Positions 1-7,326 are shown, counted from the first letter of the stretch. The stretch: 13,079 nt of DNA from Pseudomonadota bacterium (GCA_023428035.1 JAEYZO010000170.1:1-13079); one strand, 5' to 3'. The notes: a model not told the origin generated them from the sequence alone. Program-made: numbers and translations.

Positions 1-1
1 T

Positions 2-1579
2 GACCGGGGGGGGCTCCGCGCGAGCGCGCTGAGCCTGCCCGAGTACGCGCTGGTGATCGTCGACCCCGAGATGCGGATCGTGGCGATCGAGGGGCAGATG
101 CTGGAGCGCGCGGGCTTCGACCTCGACGCCCTCGTCGGCCGGGGCGTGGCCGAGGCGTTCTCGCCGGCGCCCGGGGCGGAGCGCTTCGAGCAGCACCTCC
201 GAGACGCGCTCCGGGGGAAGGTCTCGGAGGCGGACTTCGAGGGCTACGGCCTCGCGGCGCGGGTGCGCTTCGGCCCGGTGCTCATCGGGGCCGAGGGCCC
301 CGTGGGAGCGCTCGCGCTCTGCGCGCAGGTGGCGGGCGAGGGCCTGCGCGACCTCGGCCGCGCGCGCGCCGAGGTGCTGGTCGAAGACGAGCGCCGGTCG
401 ATGGAGCGCCGCCTCGCGGTGACCGACCGCCTCGCGTCGCTGGGCGTGCTCACGGCGACGCTGATGCACGAGATCTACAACCCGCTGACGGCGGTGCTCC
501 TCGCGGGCGACCTCGCGCGCGAGCGGCTGCGTCGCTACCTCGACGCGCCGACCAAGGAGGGCGTCGAGGCGGTGTTCACGCAGCTCGACCAGATGCGCGA
601 GGGCATCGAGCAGGTGCTCTCGCTGGGCCGCGAGCTGCGGTCGTACACCCGCGCCGAGCCGGGGCCCCCGCGGGTGGTCGACCTGCGCGACGTGCTGCGC
701 TCGGCGCTGCGCCTCTGCGGCAACCAGCTGAGGTACCGCGCGGCGGTGGTGGAGCGGATCGAGCGCGCGCCGCTGGTGCTGGGCGACGAGCGGCAGCTCG
801 TGCAGGTGGCGATGAACCTCATCGTGAACGCGTCGCAGGCGATGAAGCCGGGCGAGGCGCAGCGCAACACGGTGACGGTGAGCGTCGGGTCCGACGAGCA
901 GGGGCGCGCGATCCTCGCGGTGGAGGACGACGGCCCGGGCGTGCCCGAGGCGCTGCGCGAGCGGATCTTCGAGCCCTTCTTCACGACGCGCGCGGAGGGC
1001 GAGGGCTCGGGCCTGGGCCTGTCGATCGTGCGCGGGATCGTGGTGGGCCTGGGGGGGAGCGTGGAGCTCGACCCGGCGGTCACCCGCGGCGCGCGCTTCG
1101 TGGTGCGTCTGCCTCCCGCGCCGAAGGGCGAGGAGCGCTGGCGGAAGATGACCCCGCAGCTCCTGGTCGAGGCTCGGCCTCGGGGGCACCTCCTGGTGAT
1201 CGACGACGAGCCGGTGCTGGCCGAGGCCTTCGCGGCGCTCCTGTCGGCGGAGCACGAGGTCGAGGTCGAGACCGACCCGAGGGCCGCGCTGGCGCGGCTG
1301 CGCGGCGGGGCGACCTACGACCTCATCCTGTGCGACCTGGTGATGCCGACGATGAGCGGGATGGAGCTCTACGAGTCGCTCATCGTCGACCGGCCCGAGC
1401 TGAGGGAGCGGGTGGTGTTCCTCACGGGCGGGGGCGCGCTGCCGACGGTGCGGAGGTTCCTCTCGGAGGTGCCGAACCCGCGGGTGGAGAAGCCCGTGCT
1501 GCCCGAGGTGCTGCGACGTCTGGTGCGGACCTGGGTGCGCGGCGCGAACGACGTGACGCCCCCCGCCGCCGCGGGCTGA
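2..1579 (+). CDS. PAS / histidine kinase / receiver hybrid protein, 5' partial
   Basis: Cytoplasmic two-component signalling protein. The frame is open to the left edge. The PAS-like core already begins before the first possible GTG (53), at the residues LPEYALVIVD, so the true start probably lies outside; residues here are numbered from codon 53. A PAS-like sensor region (about 1-95) and a short coiled linker lead to the dimerisation/phosphoacceptor helix with H139 in MHEIYNPL. The ATPase domain follows: N box with N255 and N259, G1 box EDDGPG (291-296), F box IFEPFF (305-310) and G2 box GSGLGLSIV (318-326). A C-terminal receiver (about 378-497) has acidic residues D384/D385, phosphoacceptor D428, T458 and K480. 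No transmembrane segment or DNA-binding output is seen, so phosphate must pass to a partner outside the window. The stimulus is unknown. The symporter downstream could be a target, but nothing in the sequence proves it. Confidence 0.93.
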   Translation, partial: DRGGLRASALSLPEYALVIVDPEMRIVAIEGQMLERAGFDLDALVGRGVAEAFSPAPGAERFEQHLRDALRGKVSEADFEGYGLAARVRFGPVLIGAEGPVGALALCAQVAGEGLRDLGRARAEVLVEDERRSMERRLAVTDRLASLGVLTATLMHEIYNPLTAVLLAGDLARERLRRYLDAPTKEGVEAVFTQLDQMREGIEQVLSLGRELRSYTRAEPGPPRVVDLRDVLRSALRLCGNQLRYRAAVVERIERAPLVLGDERQLVQVAMNLIVNASQAMKPGEAQRNTVTVSVGSDEQGRAILAVEDDGPGVPEALRERIFEPFFTTRAEGEGSGLGLSIVRGIVVGLGGSVELDPAVTRGARFVVRLPPAPKGEERWRKMTPQLLVEARPRGHLLVIDDEPVLAEAFAALLSAEHEVEVETDPRAALARLRGGATYDLILCDLVMPTMSGMELYESLIVDRPELRERVVFLTGGGALPTVRRFLSEVPNPRVEKPVLPEVLRRLVRTWVRGANDVTPPAAAG

Positions 1580-1583
1580 GCCC

Positions 1584-1616
1584 CGTCGCGGCGCGGGAAC
1601 GGTCGCCCTCGCGACG
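1584..1616 (+). terminator. Hairpin after the histidine kinase gene
   Basis: Perfect 7-bp arms CGTCGCG (1584-1590) and CGCGACG (1610-1616), extendable by an inner GCG/CGC with a 3-nt bulge. It starts four bases after the kinase stop. No U-tract follows, so it is terminator-like only. It would separate the kinase transcript from the symporter, which has its own promoter-like element at 1627. Confidence 0.4.
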
Positions 1617-1626
1617 TGAGGGTTGG

Positions 1627-1632
1627 TAGCCT
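1627..1632 (+). promoter_or_regulatory. TAGCCT -10-like element, candidate leaderless promoter
   Basis: TAGCCT sits 10 nt before the ATG at 1643 and is preceded by TGG, as in an extended -10 element. No Shine-Dalgarno sequence lies between it and the ATG, and no TTGACA-like -35 box is visible. If it is a -10 element, transcription would start at or just before the start codon. It is one of five such elements in the window. Confidence 0.45.
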
Positions 1633-1642
1633 CGCCGGCGCG

Positions 1643-2965
1643 ATGCAGGAGAAGAAGCCCTTCTGGCGCTCGGGGACCTTCTGGATCTTCGTGGGCCTCG
1701 TGCTCGGCGTGGTCGTCGGAGGCTCCTTCCCGCAGGACCAGTTCCCATCGGTCTACAAGCTCCTGCATTTCTTCTCGAAGGCCTTCATCGCCCTCATCAA
1801 GGGCCTGATCGTCCCCCTGCTCGTCTCGACCATCGTGGTGGGCATCGCGCAGACGGGCGACCTCAAGGCCGTGGGGCGCATGGGGGCCAAGGCGCTCCTC
1901 TACTTCGAGGTGGTGACAACCCTGGCGCTGGGCATCGGGCTGCTCATCGCGAACACGCTCCGGCCGGGCGACGGGCTCCCGCTGGAGCTCGGCGGTCACC
2001 CCTCGCCCGTGGCGAGCTCCCACGCGCGCGACGGGTGGGAGATCGCCCTGCACCTCTTCCCGTCGAACATCGCGAAGCACGCGGCCGACGGAGACATCCT
2101 CCCGGTGGTGGTCTTCGCGACGCTCCTCGGTGTGGCCGTGGCGCGCGCGGGGGAGCACGGCCAGCCCGTGCTCACCTTCTTCGAGGGGCTCTCGAAGGTG
2201 ATGTTCAAGTACACCGACATGGTCATGAAGCTCACCCCGCTCGGGGTCTTCGGGGCCATGGGCTACAACATCTCGCACATGGCCGCGGGGCACGCGGTGG
2301 GCGGGGCGATGGTGAAGGGCTGGCCCGCCGTGGCCTACCTCCTCGGGCGCTACGCGCGGCTGGTAGGGTCGCTCTACCTCGCGCTCCTCACCCTCTTCGT
2401 GGTGGTCTTCGTGCCCGTCCTCTGGGTCTGCCGCGTGCGGGTGAGGGACTTCCTCCGCGCGATCCGCGAGCCCGCCATCACCGCGTTCTCCACGGCGTCG
2501 AGCGAGGCGGCCCTCCCGCGCCTGCTCGAGGAGATGGTGGCCTTCGGGGTGCCGCGCCGCGTGGCGGGCTTCGTGATCCCCACGGGCTACTCGTTCAACC
2601 TCGACGGCTCGACGCTCTACCTGGTGCTGGCCTCGCTCACCATCGCGCAGGCCGCGCACGTCGAGCTCTCGCTCACGCACCAGATCACCATGGCGCTGAC
2701 CTTCATGCTCTCGTCGAAGGGCGTCGCTGGGGTGCCGCGCGCGACCCTGGTCATCATCGCGGGCACCTGCGCGAGCTTCGGCCTGCCGGGCGAGGCGGGC
2801 GTCGCGATGATCCTCGCCGTCGACGAGGTGATGGACATGGCGCGCACCACCATCAACGTCACGGGCAACGCGCTCGCGTCGGTGGTGATCGCGCGCTGGG
2901 AGGGCGTGTACGCGCAGCCCGACCCCGACGCGGTGTCGACCGCGGAGCCCGAGGCCACGGAGTGA
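1643..2965 (+). CDS. Dicarboxylate/amino acid:cation symporter (DAACS family)
   Basis: Inner-membrane transporter that takes up dicarboxylates or acidic amino acids with Na+ or H+; 440 aa, normal for the GltP/DctA family. Hydrophobic segments alternate along the whole protein. The family's signature parts are present: serine-rich re-entrant hairpin FSTASSEAALP (282-292), GYSFNLDGST in TM7 (315-324, the NMDGT equivalent), second hairpin SSKGVAGVP (357-365), and the TM8 ligand/cation motif with D394, D398, R401, T402, N405 and N409. In this family the arginine usually binds the side-chain carboxylate of the substrate, so an acidic substrate is likely, but which one cannot be read. I chose the ATG at 1643 over an upstream GTG at 1616 because the latter adds nine residues lying across the hairpin and promoter-like element. 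The stop overlaps the next gene's start by four bases. Confidence 0.95.
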   Translation: MQEKKPFWRSGTFWIFVGLVLGVVVGGSFPQDQFPSVYKLLHFFSKAFIALIKGLIVPLLVSTIVVGIAQTGDLKAVGRMGAKALLYFEVVTTLALGIGLLIANTLRPGDGLPLELGGHPSPVASSHARDGWEIALHLFPSNIAKHAADGDILPVVVFATLLGVAVARAGEHGQPVLTFFEGLSKVMFKYTDMVMKLTPLGVFGAMGYNISHMAAGHAVGGAMVKGWPAVAYLLGRYARLVGSLYLALLTLFVVVFVPVLWVCRVRVRDFLRAIREPAITAFSTASSEAALPRLLEEMVAFGVPRRVAGFVIPTGYSFNLDGSTLYLVLASLTIAQAAHVELSLTHQITMALTFMLSSKGVAGVPRATLVIIAGTCASFGLPGEAGVAMILAVDEVMDMARTTINVTGNALASVVIARWEGVYAQPDPDAVSTAEPEATE

Positions 2966-4167
2966 GGCCCCTCGACGTCGGGGTCATCGGCGCGGGCACC
3001 GCGGGGGCGGCGGCGGCGCTCTTCCTCTCGCGGCAGGGGCACAAGGTCACGGTGTACGAGCGGGTGCCCGACCCGAAGCCCGTGGGGGCGGGGATCCTGC
3101 TCCAGCCCACGGGGCAGGCGGTGCTGCGACGTCTCGGCCTCGCGGAGCGGGTGATCGCGCGCGCCGCGCCGGTGGAGTCGCTGCGCTGCGAGACGGTTCG
3201 GGGGCGAACGGTCTTCACGCTGCGCTACGACCGCGCGCCCGGCGGGCACACGGGGAGGGGGCTGCACCGAGGGGTGTTGTTCGAGGCGCTCTACGGCGCG
3301 GTGAAGGAGGCCGCGCTCACGCTGGTGAGCGGGGTCGAGGTGGTCGACCTCGCCGACGCGGAGGATGGCGGGCTGTGGTTCCTCACGAATGACGGGGGCA
3401 AGCGAGGGCCGCACGAGCTGTGCGTGGTGGCCGACGGGGCGCGCTCGCAATTGAGGGACGACACCAGCATCGCGAAGCGGGTGCGGCCTCACGGGTGGGG
3501 CGCGCTGTGGTTCGTGGGGGAGGACCGCGGGGCGGAGTTCAAGCCCGAGCTGCACCAGGTGGTCGACGGCACGAGGAGGATGGTGGGCACGCTCCCCACG
3601 GGGCTCGGGCCGACGGGTGATCGATCGCTGGTGAGCTTCTTCTACAGCGTGCGCGCCGACCGGGTGGAGGCGTGGCGCGCGCGCGGGGTCGACGCGTGGA
3701 AGGCGGAGCTGCGAGGGATGAACCCGGCGCTGGAGCCCCTGCTCTCGCAGGTGGAGGACCTCGACCGGGTGATCTTCTCTCGCTACGTCGACGTGAAGAT
3801 GTTCCCGTGGAACACCGACCGCGTGGTGTACCTGGGCGACGCGGCGCACGCGATGAGCCCGCAGCTGGGTCAGGGCGCGAACCTCGCGCTGTGGGACGCG
3901 ATGGTGCTCTCCGACTCGCTCGCGGGGAGCGACTCGCTCGCGGCGGGGCTGGACGCGTACTCCCGCGCGCGGCGGTCGCACCTGGGCTGGTACCAGTTCG
4001 CGAACCGTCTGCTGACGCCGTTCTTCCAGAGCGAGGCGGCGCCGCTCGGGTGGGTGCGCGACGCGTTCATGCCGTGGGTGTGCCGGCTGGGCCCGTTCGA
4101 GCGGCTGATGGTCACGACGCTCGCGGGGGTGTCACTGGGGAGAGGACAGCTCGCGCTGCCGGGGTGA
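2962..4167 (+). CDS. FAD-dependent monooxygenase (PHBH/UbiH-like, class A)
   Basis: Flavoprotein hydroxylase using NAD(P)H and O2, probably on an aromatic or related ring; 401 aa, the usual length. The frame stays open far upstream, but the GTG at 2962 overlaps the symporter stop as GTGA and places the dinucleotide motif exactly at the N-terminus: G10-A-G12-T-A-G15, with E33 at the end of the second strand to hold the ribose. The mid-protein DG motif is VVADGARSQLR (D158). The FAD pyrophosphate motif is YLGDAAHAMSPQLGQGAN (D293, H296). These three are the class A fingerprint. The C-terminal 90 residues are helical and moderately hydrophobic. Overlap with the symporter implies translational coupling and a shared task, plausibly import of an organic acid followed by hydroxylation. 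The substrate is not identifiable; salicylate-hydroxylase-like or ubiquinone-type activities are both possible. Confidence 0.92.
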   Translation: MRPLDVGVIGAGTAGAAAALFLSRQGHKVTVYERVPDPKPVGAGILLQPTGQAVLRRLGLAERVIARAAPVESLRCETVRGRTVFTLRYDRAPGGHTGRGLHRGVLFEALYGAVKEAALTLVSGVEVVDLADAEDGGLWFLTNDGGKRGPHELCVVADGARSQLRDDTSIAKRVRPHGWGALWFVGEDRGAEFKPELHQVVDGTRRMVGTLPTGLGPTGDRSLVSFFYSVRADRVEAWRARGVDAWKAELRGMNPALEPLLSQVEDLDRVIFSRYVDVKMFPWNTDRVVYLGDAAHAMSPQLGQGANLALWDAMVLSDSLAGSDSLAAGLDAYSRARRSHLGWYQFANRLLTPFFQSEAAPLGWVRDAFMPWVCRLGPFERLMVTTLAGVSLGRGQLALPG

Positions 4168-4186
4168 GGGCCCCTGTCGGCCGTCA

Positions 4187-4211
4187 CGCCTCGGCGAGCG
4201 TCGCTGAGGCG
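4187..4211 (+). terminator. Strong hairpin after the monooxygenase gene
   Basis: Arms CGCCTCGGCGA (4187-4197) and TCGCTGAGGCG (4201-4211) pair over 11 positions with one G-U wobble and a 3-nt loop (GCG). It begins 19 nt after the monooxygenase stop. No U-tract follows, so classical Rho-independent termination is not assured, but the position fits the end of the symporter-monooxygenase transcript. Confidence 0.5.
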
Positions 4212-4237
4212 CTTGTAAGCGCGCTGGTGATTGGTGA

Positions 4238-4266
4238 CACTCCGCGGCGGGGCCGCGCGTGGAGTG
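4238..4266 (+). other. GC-rich hairpin upstream of the 84-aa gene
   Basis: Outer arms CACTCC (4238-4243) and GGAGTG (4261-4266) enclose an inner stem GCGGC (4244-4248) / GCCGC (4252-4256) with loop GGG and a 4-nt bulge (4257-4260). It ends 30 nt before the ATG at 4297. It could be a second terminator for the upstream operon, a structured leader of the small gene, or an operator. The sequence does not decide. Confidence 0.4.
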
Positions 4267-4296
4267 GCGCGGGGCCCCTGAAGGGTAGAGAACGCC

Positions 4297-4551
4297 ATGT
4301 TCGTCATCGTGAATCACAGCATCCGCAACCCTGGTGACTTCTGGGGCGCCCTCAAGGCCGCCGGCGCGCCGCCCGCGGGGACGAAGGTCCACCACATGCT
4401 CCCGAGCGCCGACGGCGCCTCGGCGGTGTGCCTCTGGGAGGCGAGCGACGTCGACACCGTGCGCGCGCTCGTCGACGCCACCGTCGGCGCGAGCAGCACC
4501 AACACCTTCTTCGCGGTCGACGCCTCGAACGCGATGGGCCTGCCGAAGTAG
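4297..4551 (+). CDS. Small conserved hypothetical protein, probably alpha/beta (ferredoxin-like) fold
   Basis: 84 aa, no signal peptide or membrane segment, so cytosolic. The pattern is that of a small ferredoxin-like or dimeric alpha/beta-barrel protein: strand FVIVNHSI, helix around PGDFWGALKAA, strand VHHMLPS, strand SAVCLWEA (about 43-50), helix DVDTVRALVDATVG, and a last strand NTFFAVD. The CLWEA-then-acidic-helix pattern recalls the SCO4226/DUF4242-type small proteins, some of which bind nickel, but the match is from memory and weak. H7, H32, H33 and C45 could bind metal; this is speculation. ATG 4297 is the natural start, with GAAGGG 11 nt upstream as a poor ribosome site. The gene stands alone after two hairpins and converges with the minus-strand hydrolase, whose stop is 21 bp away. 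Function unknown. Confidence 0.8.
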   Translation: MFVIVNHSIRNPGDFWGALKAAGAPPAGTKVHHMLPSADGASAVCLWEASDVDTVRALVDATVGASSTNTFFAVDASNAMGLPK

Positions 4552-4572
4552 CGCCCGCGCCGCCAGCCGCCG

Positions 4573-5286
4573 TCACCCTCGCCGCGCGAGGGCGCGGATC
4601 ACCCGACCGCGAGCGTCGCCCACGAGCGGGCGGCCGTGGCCCGCGAGCAAGTGGTCGTAGCGGAGCCCCAGCGCGTGGAAGGCGTCGAGCGACGCGTGCG
4701 CCCGCGCCGTGTCGAGGGAGAAGGCGTCGTGGGCGCGCACCACGTCGCGGATCAGCGTGAGCGGCGGGCGCGCCGTGAGCAGCGTGTCGCCCGTGAGGAG
4801 GCACCCGGTCGGCGCGTGGCGGAAGAAGACCGACCCCTCGGTGTGGCCGGGCACGCCGTGGACCTCCATGCCCGCGACGGAGTCTCCGTCGTCGAGGGCT
4901 CGGTCGACGCGGAGCCGTGCGGGCGAGCGGTCTTCGATCGCGCAGAAGAGGCGCTCGATCACGTTGCCGCGGCCTCCCATCACGGGGCGCGGGGTCGACC
5001 CGTCGAGCACCGCGGCGTCGGCGCGGTGGGCCATCACCTTTAGGCCGTGCTCGCGCTGGAGGTAGGCCGCGTTGCCCGCGTGGTCGGAGTGGCGGTGCGT
5101 GAGGAGCACGCCGGTGAGCTGAGACGGGCGCAGCCCCGTGGCGCGGAGCTCGCGAAGGAGCTGCCACCGCTCGGACCAGTGACCCGAGTCGACCAGCCAG
5201 CGGTCGCCGTCACCGCCGTCGAGGAGGTAGACGTTCGACACGATGAGCGTCGAGAAGCGGCGGAACGGCGCGACGACGACCTTCAT
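4573..5286 (-). CDS. Metallo-beta-lactamase-fold hydrolase
   Basis: Cytosolic zinc hydrolase, 237 aa, a typical glyoxalase-II/lactonase-size member of the superfamily. Metal ligands are visible in order: THRHSDHAG (H64, H66, D68, H69), PGHTEGS (H148), TGDTL (D167) and AGHGRP (H217). That is the full binuclear set. The PGHTEGS segment is typical of glyoxalase-II-like members and fits a thioester, lactone or similar small ester substrate, but no substrate-specific insert is recognisable. No signal peptide. The start at ATG 5286 has no Shine-Dalgarno; TAGACT lies 9 nt upstream on the minus strand. It is the last of three minus-strand genes (peptidase, secreted protein, this one) with gaps of 79 and 61 bp, and may be transcribed separately. 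Confidence 0.92.
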   Translation of the reverse strand: MKVVVAPFRRFSTLIVSNVYLLDGGDGDRWLVDSGHWSERWQLLRELRATGLRPSQLTGVLLTHRHSDHAGNAAYLQREHGLKVMAHRADAAVLDGSTPRPVMGGRGNVIERLFCAIEDRSPARLRVDRALDDGDSVAGMEVHGVPGHTEGSVFFRHAPTGCLLTGDTLLTARPPLTLIRDVVRAHDAFSLDTARAHASLDAFHALGLRYDHLLAGHGRPLVGDARGRVIRALARRG

Positions 5287-5295
5287 CTCGGGCCC

Positions 5296-5301
5296 AGTCT
5301 A
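5296..5301 (-). promoter_or_regulatory. TAGACT -10-like element, candidate leaderless promoter
   Basis: Read on the minus strand, TAGACT ends 9 nt before the ATG at 5286. The spacer GGGCCCGAG has no useful Shine-Dalgarno, and no -35 box is evident upstream. Same arrangement as at 1627, 6800, 7321 and 10405. Confidence 0.4.
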
Positions 5302-5347
5302 AGGCCGCGAGCTCGGCGCGGGGCTCGTCCTCGGCGGCGCTACGCGG

Positions 5348-5737
5348 TCACCGCCGTCGGCCGACCCACGGGCCGCCGTCGGAGGTGGAGGCGACGCTGC
5401 GCCCCCAGGTGCCCGCGAAGCTGCGCCCGTTGGGCGCGAACACCAGGGTGAAGCCTCCGGAGCTCGACGCGTCGGTCCAGCGGCCCGTGAGCGTGTTGCC
5501 GCGCATCACCCCCGCGAGCGCGCCGGGGAGCAACGGCGGGCTGTTGACGTAGGTGCCGAGCACGTGGCCCCGCGCCTGGGTGAACACCACCTCGGCGGTG
5601 GCGCCCGCGAACTGCGTCGTCCACGGCCCGGCGACGTTCACCGCCGCGGGCTGCGCGCTCGCCTCACGCACGCTCGCCGCGGGGGCCCCCGTGAGGAGCG
5701 ACGCGCCCAACGCCAACCCGAGCTTCCTGTTCGACAT
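5348..5737 (-). CDS. Secreted beta-rich hypothetical protein
   Basis: 129 aa with a classical Sec signal: basic N-terminus (NRK), hydrophobic stretch to about residue 18, and a likely cleavage after A28 (ASA). The mature part is a series of short amphipathic strands with repeated Gly-x-aromatic turns: GTY (61-63), GRW (85-87) and GTW (109-111). Small lipocalin-like or beta-sandwich secreted proteins show this pattern, in which each strand pair carries a G-T/R-Y/W corner. No catalytic residues and no cysteines are seen in the mature part, so a binding or structural role in the periplasm or outside the cell is more likely than an enzyme. The start is supported by a Shine-Dalgarno (GGGAG about 8 nt before the ATG), unlike both flanking genes. 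It lies between the M28 peptidase and the hydrolase, same strand. Family not recognised. Confidence 0.8.
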   Translation of the reverse strand: MSNRKLGLALGASLLTGAPAASVREASAQPAAVNVAGPWTTQFAGATAEVVFTQARGHVLGTYVNSPPLLPGALAGVMRGNTLTGRWTDASSSGGFTLVFAPNGRSFAGTWGRSVASTSDGGPWVGRRR

Positions 5738-5816
5738 GAGAACTCTCCCTCGCGTCGGAGGAGACGTCGGAGCGCGCTCAGCGTCAAGGGGGCCGACCGC
5801 CGCGCGGCGACCGCTC

Positions 5817-6791
5817 TCAGTCGGTCACGCGGTCGGCGAGCACGTCGAGGGCGAGGCGAGTGACCCTCGCGAGGTAGCCGAAGTCGACGCGGTCGAAGGT
5901 GTCCGTCGCGCGGTGGTAGTGCGGGGTGTGGTCGCCGCCGACGAACTCCTCGCCGACGCCCACCGCCGCGAAGCCCCGCCGCAAGAACGACTGGTGGTCG
6001 CTCGACGAGAAGCTCACCGCCTGCGCCGGGATCCCTCGCGGCGCGCCGTGAAGTCGGTAGAGCTCTTCGAGCCCCGCCGAGGGTGACCAGAGCTCGACCG
6101 CGCCGTCGCCGTCGCCGTCGAAGCTCACCATGTCGAAGCAGTGAACGCTGTCGACCGCCGCGCCCTCGGACCTCAGCGCCGTCGCGTAGGCGAGGCTCCC
6201 CACGAGGCCGACCTCCTCCTGGTCGAAGAGCACGAAGTCGACGGGGTGATCGCGGCGCGGGAGCTCCGCGAGGTAGCGCGCGGCGGCGAGCACGATGGCG
6301 ACGCCCGTCCCGTCGTCGGCGGCCCCGGGGCCCGCGGGCACGCTGTCGTAGTGCGCGCCGACGATGACCCGAGACGACTCCGCCCCGGTGGTCGCGGGGA
6401 GCCTCGCCACGACGTTCTGCCCGGTGGTGTAGTCCCATAGGCGCGCGTCGAGCCCTCGGGCGGCGAGTGCCTCACGGAGGTAGCTCCGCGCGGCGGCGCG
6501 CTCGGCGACGGAGGCCCGGTGCGAGAGGGTGACGCCGGGGGAGACCTCGCCGCGCCCCGCGAGGCGGCCGACGACCTCGCGCTGGTAGTCCTCGATCCAG
6601 GCGCACGCGTCGGGGGTCTCGCACTCGCGCGGTGGGGGCGCGTCGACGGCAGCGGTGGGGGTGTCGATGACGACGTCCTTCGGAGCGGAGACCGCGGCGT
6701 CGACGACGGGAGCGGTGGGCGCGGTCGGGGCGTCGTCGCAGGCGGCGAGCCCGACGACGTAGGCCAGGGCCAGGGCGGAGACCTTGCGCAT
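5817..6791 (-). CDS. M28-family zinc aminopeptidase, lipoprotein
   Basis: Exported metallopeptidase, 324 aa. The N-terminus is a lipoprotein signal with lipobox LAAC (C18), followed by an Ala/Pro/Asp-rich tether (about 19-55), so the enzyme is probably membrane-anchored and periplasmic or surface-facing. The M28 site is complete: AHYDS (H147, D149), AADDGTG (bridging D159), QEEVGLVGS (catalytic E192, zinc ligand E193), FDMV (D220) and HYHRATDT (H293). Such enzymes release N-terminal amino acids from peptides; specificity is not readable. Cysteines C57 and C63 in the N-terminal mature region may form a disulfide. The frame is open 83 codons further upstream, but that extension overlaps the divergent acetyltransferase and lacks the signal sequence, so ATG 6791 is preferred. 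TACCCT lies 8 nt before it. The 79-bp gap to the next minus-strand gene holds a 12-bp palindrome at 5798-5809 and nothing else obvious. Confidence 0.93.
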   Translation of the reverse strand: MRKVSALALAYVVGLAACDDAPTAPTAPVVDAAVSAPKDVVIDTPTAAVDAPPPRECETPDACAWIEDYQREVVGRLAGRGEVSPGVTLSHRASVAERAAARSYLREALAARGLDARLWDYTTGQNVVARLPATTGAESSRVIVGAHYDSVPAGPGAADDGTGVAIVLAAARYLAELPRRDHPVDFVLFDQEEVGLVGSLAYATALRSEGAAVDSVHCFDMVSFDGDGDGAVELWSPSAGLEELYRLHGAPRGIPAQAVSFSSSDHQSFLRRGFAAVGVGEEFVGGDHTPHYHRATDTFDRVDFGYLARVTRLALDVLADRVTD

Positions 6792-6799
6792 CGGAGCGG

Positions 6800-6805
6800 A
6801 GGGTA
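6800..6805 (-). promoter_or_regulatory. TACCCT -10-like element, candidate leaderless promoter
   Basis: On the minus strand TACCCT ends 8 nt before the peptidase ATG (6791), too close to leave room for a normal 5' leader. It lies inside the 46-bp gap between the divergent peptidase and acetyltransferase genes. No convincing -35 box is visible. Confidence 0.4.
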
Positions 6806-6837
6806 CTTCAGCGCCGGAGTCATGGTTCCATCGCGGC

Positions 6838-7278
6838 GTGAAGATCGCGCTCCGCGCCCGTGAGCCCGCCGACGACGAGCTGCACTTCGCGTGGCAGGCG
6901 CACCCCGCGCAGGTCGCGACCACGGTGCCCGCGCGCTCGCGCCCCGACTTCGACGCGTGGATCGCGCGGATCACGGCGGACCCAACGGTGACCCTGCGGA
7001 CGATCACCGCCGACGGCGCGGTGGTGGGCACGATCAACACCTTCGTGGTCGAGGGCGAGCGCTACATCGGCTACCGCGTCGCGAACGAGCGCTGGGGCAA
7101 AGGGATCGCCACCGAGGCGATACGGCAGATGGTGGAGCTCGACGCGGCGCGCCCGATCTACGCCACGGTGCTGGCGAGCAACGTCGCGTCGGTGAAGGCG
7201 CTCCAGCGAAACGGGTTCGTTTCCGCGCGAGAGCAGATGTCTGGTGACGGCCCGGAGGTGGTGCTGCGGCTGGGGTGA
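6838..7278 (+). CDS. GNAT-family N-acetyltransferase
   Basis: 146 aa cytosolic acetyltransferase using acetyl-CoA. The order of elements is that of GNAT proteins of the RimJ/RimL type: an N-terminal strand IALRAREPADDELHFAW, a central strand pair around VVGTIN (62-67), and motif A with the pyrophosphate loop RWGKGIA (R85, G87, G89) and helix TEAIRQMV. Motif B is VLASNVASVKALQRNGF (111-127), where the SNVAS...ALQRNGF sequence is highly typical. The acceptor could be a small molecule or a protein N-terminus. I chose GTG 6838 rather than an upstream ATG at 6784, because the 18-residue extension does not resemble the family and would overlap the peptidase start. It is transcribed divergently from the peptidase, 46 bp apart. 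No clear ribosome site; TTCCAT six bases upstream of the GTG is a poor -10. Confidence 0.9.
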   Translation: MKIALRAREPADDELHFAWQAHPAQVATTVPARSRPDFDAWIARITADPTVTLRTITADGAVVGTINTFVVEGERYIGYRVANERWGKGIATEAIRQMVELDAARPIYATVLASNVASVKALQRNGFVSAREQMSGDGPEVVLRLG

Positions 7279-7320
7279 CGGAGCGGGGACCACTCGTAGT
7301 GGAGCGTCCGCGGGTGGGTG

Positions 7321-7326
7321 TAGCGT
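7321..7326 (+). promoter_or_regulatory. TAGCGT -10-like element, candidate leaderless promoter
   Basis: TAGCGT ends 7 nt before the ATG at 7334, the usual distance between a -10 box and a transcription start, so the mRNA could begin at the A of the ATG. The context GTGTAGCGTCGG nearly repeats at 10403 (GTGTATCGTCGG). A perfect small inverted repeat CCACT-CGT-AGTGG lies at 7290-7302, in place of a -35 box. It could be an operator or the end of the acetyltransferase transcript. Confidence 0.5.

Noticed and set aside
53..55. GTG 53 as the true start of the histidine kinase
   Set aside because: It falls inside the first strand of the PAS-like domain, the frame is open to the window edge, and no ribosome site precedes it.
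2617..3981. 454-codon open frame on the minus strand opposite the symporter end and the monooxygenase
   Set aside because: Arg/His/Pro-rich translation without any domain, fully antisense to two well-supported genes; a typical GC-rich shadow frame.
4213..4241. TTGTAA-17-GACACT as a promoter for the 84-aa gene
   Set aside because: The -10 matches the consensus at only two positions and overlaps the second hairpin.
6792..7040. N-terminal extension of the M28 peptidase to 7040
   Set aside because: It overlaps the divergent acetyltransferase, has no signal sequence and would bury the lipobox.
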